Part shown: positions 9,211-16,353 of the stretch, one piece after another
How the letters are laid out: each line of letters opens with the position of its first letter
How positions within the stretch are numbered: the first letter of the stretch is position 1
Source of the DNA: Desulfobacter sp.
Lineage (GTDB): Bacteria > Desulfobacterota > Desulfobacteria > Desulfobacterales > Desulfobacteraceae
Direction: 5' to 3'
NCBI GenBank assembly: GCA_028768525.1
Contig: CP054837.1
Span: forward strand, 4,398,001-4,462,000
Length of the DNA stretch: 64,000 nt
Notes under the pieces: generated by a model
The model's input: the letters and a program-made list of their open reading frames with translations, nothing else
Database searches by the model: none
What the model was told of the DNA's origin: nothing
Made by a program: the position numbers and the translations under genes

Positions 9211-9615
9211 TTATTTTCCCTCATATGCCTGAAGCCGTGTTTCCAGGGTCCCTGTATGAAGTTCAAAAAGATGGTTGTCGTAGTCGTAGAAATAGAGGGA
9301 CAATCCTTCACCATGAATCCTTGGACGCCCTTCTTTAAAATCGATCCCTGCCTTTTCCAGACGGTGTCTGCAGTGTGTAAACTCCGACTCGGGAATTTTG
9401 AAAGCGATGTGGTTGTATGACCGCTCAGGCAGGGCGTCTCCCTTCATAATCGTAATCCAGATACCGCCAAGGAGGAAGAATCGTTCCTCAGACAAAGAGA
9501 AGGGTGCTTTCCCGCTGTCGTATACTTGCGTTGCCCCCAGGACCGATGTAAAAAGAGTGCTTGTCCGGTCCAAGTCCTGAACAATCAGTGTGATGTGGCT
9601 AATCCCTTCAATCAT
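9211..9615 (-). CDS. fosX: FosX-type fosfomycin hydrolase
   Basis: 134 residues, the usual FosX length, in the vicinal-oxygen-chelate (glyoxalase) fold. Family residues fall at the expected positions: metal ligands His7 (GISHITL), His69 (SYNHIAFK) and Glu118 (HLFELHTG), plus Glu44 (LSEERFF), which in FosX is the general base activating water. RPRIHGEG followed by LYFYDYDNHLFELH is diagnostic of Fos proteins. FosX opens the fosfomycin epoxide with water using Mn2+. The ATG aligns with the start I recall for known FosX. It is AT-richer than its neighbours and divergent from an integrase relic, both signs of transfer. Actual fosfomycin activity is inferred. Confidence 0.88.
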   Translation of the reverse strand: MIEGISHITLIVQDLDRTSTLFTSVLGATQVYDSGKAPFSLSEERFFLLGGIWITIMKGDALPERSYNHIAFKIPESEFTHCRHRLEKAGIDFKEGRPRIHGEGLSLYFYDYDNHLFELHTGTLETRLQAYEGK

Positions 9616-9817
9616 CGCTCCTTCGTCATCCTTATGTTTTGCCTTTACTTGCAGTCAACGGTGGACCGCCCTGGCTCTTGCGAAGCGCAGCAAAGTAAAG
9701 ATCCCGTGTAGTGATTTCTTACCCGTTTTCCGATCAATTTACTATTGATTCCCTGAAACCCTGGGTATTTCACCATCCTTTACACATTCCATCATAACCA
9801 GTGTTATCATAGCTAAC
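9616..9817. other. Intergenic region between fosX and integrase relic
   Basis: About 200 bases with no convincing gene. If the neighbouring relic is an integron, this is where attI and the cassette promoter would lie. On the minus strand GTTGACT occurs about 35 bases upstream of the fosX start and matches the GTTRRRY core at six of seven positions. That is too weak to call an attI. Confidence 0.35.
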
Positions 9818-9994
9818 ATGGAAAACAAGAATAAGTTCACACCAAATCCAAACTTAAAGCCGTTGAATCAGGTCCGGGGAACGCTGCGCTGGATCCGCTT
9901 TTTGGGGAAAAAAGTGCATCCAGGGGAGATGGGTGAAAAAATTGAGCGTCTTCTCTCCCAGTCCTGCAGGAGCGTTTCGGACACGCCGTTGTGA
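9818..9994 (+). pseudogene. Decayed integron-integrase-like tyrosine recombinase (N-terminal relic)
   Basis: A 58-codon frame, too short to be a complete enzyme. Its translation contains NPNLKPLNQVRGTLR, then WIRFLGKKVHPGEMG and EKIERLLSQS. These match, in order, the start and the WI-RF-GK-HP-EMG-E-FLS segment of the N-terminal SAM-like domain of IntI-type integrases. The stretch between them (about 17 residues, where family members have the YRTE-Y helix) is deleted. After the TGA at 9992 the same frame still shows KDILG, recalling the LYKDVLG segment, before further stops near 10035. No catalytic domain remains, and 9995-10104 holds nothing else recognisable. The relic points away from fosX, which is the divergent layout of integrons. 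Confidence 0.6.
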
Positions 9995-10104
9995 AAGCCA
10001 CTGTATACCCATGCCATTTGCAAGGATATCCTTGGGTGAGAAAACTCAGACCGTCTCTGTTAAAATTAGGTGAAAGCAAAGAAAGGGTATGGTCATATCC
10101 GGCA

Positions 10105-11112
10105 TCACCAGGGGGGCAGCAGGTCTTTAACCTTTTGCGGCGGGATCAGGGAGGTGCCCCTGAGGCGGCCCCGTGTCCGGCAGGGAAAGCCGGATTCTGG
10201 CTCCCCGGCGGCGGACAGGGGCCGGGGGTAGGCAAAATCGAACCACCCGTCTTCATTGATATCCAGCACGGCCATGCTGTTATCCGTGGGGTGGGGACAT
10301 TCCTTCATGGTGTATTCGGCAGTGGCGTCGCCGTCACTCAAAGGGCTGTAGGGATAGCCCGGCATCCGGCCGCCGGTCCGGTCAAGGCCGGTGAACACCA
10401 GGGCATTGTCCGCCAGGGTCATGGGGTTGAAGGCTTTTTCCTCTCCCCTGTGGAGGGTATCCGGGTTGCCGTAGGGCAGGAGGACGGGGATGCTGAATTT
10501 GCCCAGGGCTGAGATGAAGGCGAGCTTCCGGGCGTCTTCCCTGAGTTTGATCAGGTTGATGCCGGCTTCTTTTGCCCGGGTTGCCCATTTTACCGAGGGA
10601 AATCCCTTGAAGGCGATCTGCTGCATCAATGCGTTTAGGGTATGTCGGTGGGCCAGCCGGGTATCCGGATTAAAGGGACTGTCTTTGGCCAGCATGGCCT
10701 GCATCTGGCTGTAGGTATAATTGGAACCCGGGATGGATGAGACAACGGCGTCTGCACAGCCGCCCCGGGAGAGCATTTGGAGTGTGCGGGCCAGCCCCCT
10801 TGCCAGGGTGGTGTTGAGAATGGTCACCCGGATGTCTGTCCTGCCGGACTTGAGCAGCTTGACAAGCAGCTCTCCGTGGGTGGTGGTCACTTCCGGGGTG
10901 AGGCGGAGGGGATACTCGAAGTTGTCGATGAGGATGACCCGGTACCTGTCCGGGGCAGTGCACCGGTGATCCCTCGAATTCTCTTTGAAATCCTGTGACC
11001 GGATATATGCCAGCATCTTTTTTTCCAATTTCAGGGGGGACGCTCCTGCCGGCAGGGAAAGGAAACCCAGTACAACTGCGGCCATGGCCGTTACCAGGGC
11101 CATGGCCTGCAT
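10105..11112 (-). CDS. Secreted subtilase-like (S8) protein
   Basis: 335 residues with a signal peptide (about 1-25, ending PAGASP). No strong family match is certain, but a degenerate S8 pattern can be read: Asp63 in VILIDNF, His79 in TTHGELL, an Asn216 segment SIPVLLPYGNPDT followed by a DNALVFTGLDRTGG strand, and Ser321 in GTSLIPP near the C-terminus. The Asp-His spacing of 16 is shorter than usual in subtilases and the protein ends 14 residues after the serine, so activity is doubtful. Its ATG overlaps the TAA of the upstream Usp-receiver gene (TAATG), indicating translational coupling. Confidence 0.45.
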   Translation of the reverse strand: MQAMALVTAMAAVVLGFLSLPAGASPLKLEKKMLAYIRSQDFKENSRDHRCTAPDRYRVILIDNFEYPLRLTPEVTTTHGELLVKLLKSGRTDIRVTILNTTLARGLARTLQMLSRGGCADAVVSSIPGSNYTYSQMQAMLAKDSPFNPDTRLAHRHTLNALMQQIAFKGFPSVKWATRAKEAGINLIKLREDARKLAFISALGKFSIPVLLPYGNPDTLHRGEEKAFNPMTLADNALVFTGLDRTGGRMPGYPYSPLSDGDATAEYTMKECPHPTDNSMAVLDINEDGWFDFAYPRPLSAAGEPESGFPCRTRGRLRGTSLIPPQKVKDLLPPW

Positions 11113-12008
11113 TATTTTCCATACCTGTCGTCAAAGGAGTTCCAGAAGGTCCGGTCCTTGTCCCGCCATCCTTTTCCGAAGGTCCGGTCGAAAAATGGCT
11201 TGAGGGTAGAAAACCAGACGCCCTGCTGTCCCGTGATTCTGGCACGGATGACGTCTGCGGCATGGTCGGTGAGATTGGCCAGTTCGTCCTTGGGAATATA
11301 GGAGTCTGCTCCCCGCTGGATGGATTCCTTGAGGTTCTCCGGGGTAAGTGCATGGGCCGTGAGCATCAGGGCCGGCACCTCCTTTTCCCGGGCCAGCTTG
11401 AGGATGTCGTAGCCGCTGACCCCCATGATATCCAGTATGGCCAGATCGTATTGATTTTTCCGGAGCATCTTTCGGGCGGTATCAAAGGAGTCGACCAGAT
11501 CCAGAAAGCACATGTCCAGAAGCTCCTCAATGGTCTCCAGAATATCGGGTTCATCATCCACCACCAGGATGCGCCGGTCTTTGAGCAGGTCTTCCGAGGA
11601 GATCTGATCCCCTTCGAATTTCACCGTGGTGACCGGGCAGGGGGCCTTGAGTATGACGTACCTGGCCGTGGAACCCAGGATGGCCTTCTGGGCCCGGGAT
11701 TTTTTTCTGATCCCCAGGAAAATGTGGTCGATATCGTTCTCCCGGGCAAATTTGACCAAATCCTCTCCGGCGGAGAGTCCCCGGACGCTCTGCTGGCAGT
11801 CGCACTGGATGCCGGAAAATTCCATGAATGATTTGGCGAATTTCAGGCCGGCTTCAGCCCGTTCAACGTCGGCCTGCTTTTCTGAAGAACCGCCGGTCAT
11901 GGAGGTGACCACATAGACAAAGGCGGAGCGGATGCCGGCCATGTCCCGGGCCAGGGAAAGGGCCTGCCGCCCCACTTCGCCGCCGTCATATCCAACCAGT
12001 ATTTTCAT
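11112..12008 (-). CDS. Universal stress protein-response regulator receiver fusion
   Basis: 298 residues. Residues 1-130 form a Usp domain (MKILVGYDGGEVG at the start, ILGSTARYVILKAPCPV at the nucleotide-binding end; the second Gly of the usual GxxG motif is Lys). Residues about 144-265 form a receiver domain with RILVVDDEPDILE, the phospho-acceptor region AILDIMGVSG and the conserved Lys in YIPKDE. The last 35 residues (WFSTLKPFFDRTFGKGW, then DRTFWNSFDD) recur at the end of the receiver protein at 24083-24604. There is no DNA-binding domain, so output is probably by protein contact. It is coupled to the subtilase-like gene downstream. Confidence 0.82.
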   Translation of the reverse strand: MKILVGYDGGEVGRQALSLARDMAGIRSAFVYVVTSMTGGSSEKQADVERAEAGLKFAKSFMEFSGIQCDCQQSVRGLSAGEDLVKFARENDIDHIFLGIRKKSRAQKAILGSTARYVILKAPCPVTTVKFEGDQISSEDLLKDRRILVVDDEPDILETIEELLDMCFLDLVDSFDTARKMLRKNQYDLAILDIMGVSGYDILKLAREKEVPALMLTAHALTPENLKESIQRGADSYIPKDELANLTDHAADVIRARITGQQGVWFSTLKPFFDRTFGKGWRDKDRTFWNSFDDRYGK

Positions 12009-12050
12009 ACATTCTCCTTATCAACAATCTGTAACGCTAATTCAGTTGGG

Positions 12051-12180
12051 ATCTGCTTGGGCGAAAAATTGCCCGGATACAAGGCGCAAAAAAGGTTGAA
12101 ACCGGAGCGTACTAAGGTACGTGAGGACTTCAAGCTTTTGCAGCAACGAAGTATATGGGTGAATTTTCGTTCAAGCATGT
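12051..12180. repeat. Large imperfect palindrome after livF
   Basis: A roughly 130-base inverted repeat with 4-base centre TAAG at 12113-12116. Inner arms pair CGTAC with GTACG. Moving outward, GGTTGAAACC pairs imperfectly with GACTTCAAGC, GCAAAAAA with TTTTGC, and TGCTTGGGCGAAAAATT with AATTTTCGTTCAAGCA. It starts directly at the livF stop codon and fills most of the gap to the Usp-receiver gene. It could act as a terminator or be a non-autonomous repetitive element. Only one copy is in this window. Confidence 0.7.
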
Positions 12181-12984
12181 TTACATCCAGCGTTTTCTTC
12201 TTTTATAGGATTTAATATTCTTAAATGATTTCCGTCCGCCGCCCTTGGTGATGCCCATGTAAAACTCCTTGACGTCGGGATTGTTCTGGAGGTCTTCGGA
12301 GGATCCTTCCAGAACGATTTTGCCCGACTCCATGATATAGGCGTAATCCGAAATGCCCAGGGCCACCTTGGCGTTCTGCTCCACCACCAGGATGGTGGTG
12401 GAGAGTTCCTGGTTGATGCGGCGGATATTATCGAAGATCTCCTTGACCAGCAGGGGGGCCAGCCCCAGGGAGGGCTCGTCCAGCATGAGCATTTTGGGGG
12501 CGGCCATGAGTGCCCGGGCAATGGCGATCATCTGCTGCTCTCCCCCGGAAGAGTATCCGGCCATGCGGTTGGTCACCTTGGAGAGCCTGGGAAAGTGCTG
12601 GTACATGAGGTCCAGGTCCTTTTTGATGGCCGCAGATCCATCCTTTCGGGTGATGGATCCCACCAGAATGTTTTCGTTCACCGTAAGATGTTTGAACACC
12701 CGGCGGCCTTCGGGTACCATGACGGCGCCCTGTTTCACCACATCTGTGCCCATCATGGCAGTGGTGTCGGTCCCGTCGAATTTGATGTACCCTTCCTTTA
12801 TGGCGCCGTTTTCCGGTTTGAGAAGGCCGGAAACGGCCCGAAGCGTCGTGGTCTTGCCGGCCCCGTTGGTGCCCAGCAAAGAGACGATGCTGCCCTTGGG
12901 TACGTTGAGGCTCACCCCCCTCAGCACCTGGATGATATCGTTGTACACCACTTCGATATTGTTGACTTCAAGCAGATTTTCCAT
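12181..12984 (-). CDS. livF: ABC transporter ATP-binding protein LivF
   Basis: 267 residues. Walker A GTNGAGKTT, the signature YSSGGEQQM (LSGGQ equivalent), Walker B MLMLDEPSLGLAP and the H-loop region LVVEQNAKVAL place it in the branched-chain amino acid (HAAT) transporter ATPases, LivF type. It hydrolyses ATP at the inner face of the LivHM permease. The C-terminus carries a short basic extension (KSYKRRKRWM) beyond the usual end. It is the last gene of the transporter cluster, 94 bp after the binding protein, and is followed by a large palindrome. Confidence 0.9.
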   Translation of the reverse strand: MENLLEVNNIEVVYNDIIQVLRGVSLNVPKGSIVSLLGTNGAGKTTTLRAVSGLLKPENGAIKEGYIKFDGTDTTAMMGTDVVKQGAVMVPEGRRVFKHLTVNENILVGSITRKDGSAAIKKDLDLMYQHFPRLSKVTNRMAGYSSGGEQQMIAIARALMAAPKMLMLDEPSLGLAPLLVKEIFDNIRRINQELSTTILVVEQNAKVALGISDYAYIMESGKIVLEGSSEDLQNNPDVKEFYMGITKGGGRKSFKNIKSYKRRKRWM

Positions 12985-13078
12985 ATGCCCTTTCTCTGCG
13001 CGCTTGTTGTGCCTGCCGGGGCGGTGGCCGCTCCGGCAGGCCTGTTCGTTTATATGGGTTACCGGCAGTGCCGGCGGC

Positions 13079-14299
13079 CTATTTGGCCCTCAGCTTTTTC
13101 ATATATTCGGATTCAATGGAGCTGATGGCCTTGAATACCCCCTTGTCCACCTTGTAAATGTTAACCACGTCAACCCCCACATGGTCGTTGGCGGAATAGG
13201 ATACCGGGCCCACTGCGGCAAAGGAGTTAAAGACCTTGGCCCCGTTCATCTGGTTCAGCATTTTGTAGAGGTTTGCAGGATTGACCTCCAGGCCGGCGGC
13301 CTTGGCCATGATGATGGCCTGGGTGGGAATCTGGGCCTGGAGGATGCCGGCTGCATAGTTATGGGAATTGGCGGCCTTGTCGTCCCTGCCGTAGGTTTTG
13401 GCCAGTTTCAGCTGTTTTTGGGATTTTTCATTGTCTTCCGTGGTCAGGTTGTAGGAACAGGTCCAATAGTAGTTTTCAGCCGCGTCCCCGGCCAGGGCAA
13501 TCAAGTCCGCCCCGCCCGTGTAATGGGCGCCCAGAAAGGTCAGTTTGCCGGGCTCGCCGAATGATTTGGCTGTGACATTAAGGCGCATGGCATCCTTGAT
13601 CATGGTGGCCACAGGGGACTGTACCGTATGGCAGATCACATACTGGACCCCCTTGCTCATGAGCCGTTTGAGCATGGCCGAGTTATCCAGGTCCTTGCCG
13701 TGTTCCACCACTTCGACGATGTCCATGTTGAGTCCTGCGGCCACGGCCTTTTTGGTATCTTCCACCGGCCCCCTGCCAAAGGCGCTGGGGTGGATGAACA
13801 GGGCCACCTTGGGTTTGCCGCCCTTGTGGTTCTTAACCACATATTCAGCCAGGGCCACCATGTTTTCAGAATAGGTGGCCACGGGGATAAAAATATAGGT
13901 GGAATCCACCAGGTTTCCCTCATGGTAGGAGGAGGGCACCGTGGGCATCTGTTCTTCTTCAAAATCCATTTTCAGGCCCAGGGTGGAGCCGGTGGAGTAA
14001 TTGAGGTAAAAGACGATGCCGTCATCCAGGTACTCTTCAAAATTCCGTTTGGTGACATCGGTTTTATACTGGTCGTCCCGGATGGTACACTCGATTTTGT
14101 CGTCCCCCAGCAGTTTGTTGTCGTTGACATACTTGAACCAGTCCTCAATCCCCTTGGACAGGGGGTTGCCCGCATCCGACGTGGGGCCTGTGATGGCTCC
14201 TGAAAATCCCAGCTTGTACACCTGGCCCGCCGTAGCTGTTGCGGCAAAGGCAAAGAACATGATTAAAGCTGCCGTTAAAACCCTCGTTGTTTTTTTCAT
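13079..14299 (-). CDS. livK: Periplasmic ligand-binding protein of a Liv-type ABC transporter
   Basis: 406 residues with a signal peptide (1-24, MKKTTRV followed by a hydrophobic run and ATATAG). The mature protein is a two-lobed Leu/Ile/Val-type binding protein: YKLGFSGAITGPTSDAG at the N-terminus is the usual ligand-site strand, and EYLDDGIVFYLNYSTGS is an interlobe region. It would capture the substrate for LivHM. Because two acyl-CoA ligases are woven into the operon, the ligand may be a carboxylic acid and not a branched amino acid; that is inference. Confidence 0.85.
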   Translation of the reverse strand: MKKTTRVLTAALIMFFAFAATATAGQVYKLGFSGAITGPTSDAGNPLSKGIEDWFKYVNDNKLLGDDKIECTIRDDQYKTDVTKRNFEEYLDDGIVFYLNYSTGSTLGLKMDFEEEQMPTVPSSYHEGNLVDSTYIFIPVATYSENMVALAEYVVKNHKGGKPKVALFIHPSAFGRGPVEDTKKAVAAGLNMDIVEVVEHGKDLDNSAMLKRLMSKGVQYVICHTVQSPVATMIKDAMRLNVTAKSFGEPGKLTFLGAHYTGGADLIALAGDAAENYYWTCSYNLTTEDNEKSQKQLKLAKTYGRDDKAANSHNYAAGILQAQIPTQAIIMAKAAGLEVNPANLYKMLNQMNGAKVFNSFAAVGPVSYSANDHVGVDVVNIYKVDKGVFKAISSIESEYMKKLRAK

Positions 14300-14361
14300 G
14301 ACGCTTTTCCTCCTTGATTTGGGTTATATGACCTAACGTGCGTTGCTTTTTTCAGGGCCCG

Positions 14362-15456
14362 TCAATACCTGAAGGGCCACAGCTTGGTATACGATTTTAC
14401 GATCCGCCACCAATTGGCGATGCCCCGGGGCTCGAACATTAAAAATAAAACGATGACCAGACCGAAGGTGAAGGGCTTCAATGCCGTGGCCAGGTTCATG
14501 CCCGCCGGCAGGTACTGGGCCGCGGATTCGGAAAGCTGTTCCACCTGAAGGTCCAGAAATTTGATGGCCACCGGCCCCCAGAAACTGCCGTTCAAGGTGC
14601 CCAGGCCCCCGACAATGGCCATGGCAAGATACCCGATGGATTCGTGGAGGGTAAAGGATTCAAAGCCCACCCCCCGGTATACGTAGGCGTGCAGGGCGCC
14701 GGCCACCCCTGCGAAAAAACCGGCCAGGGCAAAGGCGTATACCTTGGTCAGCCCCGGGTGCATGCCCATGGCGTCGGCGGCCCTGTCGTTGTCCCTCACC
14801 GCCACCAGGGCCCTGCCGTATTTGGTTTTAAGCAGGTTCCGGATGCCGAACCCCATCAGCACCACAACCACCAGGATGACATAGTACCAGAAAAAATAAT
14901 GGTCCCGCCGCCCCACCTTGCCGGTGAACCAGAAGACACGGCCGATGGAGATGGTCTGGCCCTGGTTGAAAAAGGTCATGAAGTTGATCACCCACTGGAA
15001 GATCATCTGAAAGGAGAGGGTGGCGATGGCCAGATAGAGATGCTTGAGCCGGAAGGCCGGCAGCCCGACCAGGGCCCCGAATCCCGCCCCCACAAGCCCG
15101 GCCAGGATGATCACCAGGGGCCAGAAATGGGTGACCAGGACATGGGCGGTCCCCAGGGTCCGGCAGAAGGAAGCCACGGTGTAGGCGCCGATGCCCACAA
15201 AGGCGGCGTGGCCGATGGAAATGAGTCCGGCAAATCCGGTGACCAGGTTGAGCCCCATCACCGCCACAATGGCGATGAGGACATTGTTGACCACAAACAT
15301 GTACTTGTTGCCCACCTCAAAGACCAGGGGCCATGCAAAGAGCAGGACTAAAAAGAGGGTGAATATGGTCCTGTCCAGGTGGGTGAAAAAGGTGTGCTGT
15401 TCCTCTTTGTAGGAGGTGAAAAAATTGCCCGTTGCCAGCCATTGATTCTGTGACAT
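14362..15456 (-). CDS. livM: ABC transporter permease LivM
   Basis: 364 residues with about nine to ten hydrophobic segments. VMGLNLVTGFAGLISIGHAAF is split here as VMGLNLVTGFAG and LISIGHAAFVGIGAY, the LivM signature. VRDNDRAADAMGMH is the cytoplasmic loop that contacts the ATPases. It starts three bases after the livH stop, indicating coupled translation. The N-terminus has about 35 hydrophilic residues before the first membrane segment. It forms the inner-membrane channel with LivH. Confidence 0.92.
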   Translation of the reverse strand: MSQNQWLATGNFFTSYKEEQHTFFTHLDRTIFTLFLVLLFAWPLVFEVGNKYMFVVNNVLIAIVAVMGLNLVTGFAGLISIGHAAFVGIGAYTVASFCRTLGTAHVLVTHFWPLVIILAGLVGAGFGALVGLPAFRLKHLYLAIATLSFQMIFQWVINFMTFFNQGQTISIGRVFWFTGKVGRRDHYFFWYYVILVVVVLMGFGIRNLLKTKYGRALVAVRDNDRAADAMGMHPGLTKVYAFALAGFFAGVAGALHAYVYRGVGFESFTLHESIGYLAMAIVGGLGTLNGSFWGPVAIKFLDLQVEQLSESAAQYLPAGMNLATALKPFTFGLVIVLFLMFEPRGIANWWRIVKSYTKLWPFRY

Positions 15457-15459
15457 AAC

Positions 15460-16353
15460 CTATACCCTCTCGATTTCATGGATGCCGAAGAGCCCATGGG
15501 GTTTAAACAGCAGGATGATGAGCAGAATAACATAGGGGGCCACGTCGCCTGTGCCGTTCAGCCCCCAGTTGCCGTCCAGGTAGCCGGCGGCGAACTGCTG
15601 GATCAGCCCCATGATGATGCCGGCCACAACAGCCCCCAGGATGGAGTCCAGGCCGCCCAGGATGACCACGGGGAAAACCACGATGCCGAAGGCGTGGAGG
15701 GTGTCGAAGTTTAAACCTGTGATATTGCCGATGATACAGCCGGCGGCGGCGGCCGAAAGGCCGGCCGTGGCCCAGGCCAGTCCGAATACCCGGGGAACCG
15801 AGATCCCCACGGACATGGAACCGAACTGGTCGTCGGAAACCGCCCGCATGGAAATGCCCACGGTGGATTTTTTAAAAAACCAGGAGAACCCTCCGATGAG
15901 AATGAAGGTAATGATCACCCCCACCAATTGGGTCCAGGAGATGGAGACCCCGGCCAGGGTCAGGGGGGTGTCGGGTAAAAAGGGCGGAAAGGAGAAGTTT
16001 TCCGTACCAAATGGGGTCAGGTAGATCAGCCCGTCAATGATGGAGGCCAGGCCGATGGTTACCATGATCACCGAAATGATGGGCTCGCCGATGAGGCGCC
16101 GCAGGAAAATCCGTTCCACGCTCATGGCCAGGAAAAAGGTGATGGCCATGGAGGCGAGAAAGGAAAAGAAAATGGGCACGCCCAGGTCCACGGTGAGAAA
16201 AAAGGTGATGAATGCCCCGGCCGCGATGATCTGGCCGTGGGCGAAATTGGCCACCCGGCTGGACTTGTAGACAAGCACCAGCCCCAGGGCCGCCAGGGCG
16301 TAGATCGAACCCACCACAATCCCGCTGACCACGATTTGGAAAAAATACGTCAT
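15460..16353 (-). CDS. livH: ABC transporter permease LivH
   Basis: 297 residues, about eight membrane segments. GSIYALAALGLVLVYKSSRV followed by NFAHGQI is the LivH signature; MRAVSDDQFGSMSVGI is the ATPase-contact loop, and FPVVILGGLDSILGAVVAG lies in the last third. The start codon directly abuts the stop of the acyl-CoA synthetase gene. It pairs with LivM as inner-membrane permease. Confidence 0.92.
   Translation of the reverse strand: MTYFFQIVVSGIVVGSIYALAALGLVLVYKSSRVANFAHGQIIAAGAFITFFLTVDLGVPIFFSFLASMAITFFLAMSVERIFLRRLIGEPIISVIMVTIGLASIIDGLIYLTPFGTENFSFPPFLPDTPLTLAGVSISWTQLVGVIITFILIGGFSWFFKKSTVGISMRAVSDDQFGSMSVGISVPRVFGLAWATAGLSAAAAGCIIGNITGLNFDTLHAFGIVVFPVVILGGLDSILGAVVAGIIMGLIQQFAAGYLDGNWGLNGTGDVAPYVILLIILLFKPHGLFGIHEIERV

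Noticed and set aside
9141..9213. attC site between fosX and the methyltransferase gene
   Set aside because: An inverted repeat exists, but neither end fits the RYYYAAC/GTTRRRY cores, so only its possible origin is noted.
9837..10079. 80-codon minus-strand frame in the fosX/subtilase gap
   Set aside because: Low-complexity translation without recognisable features; the plus strand carries the integrase relic there.
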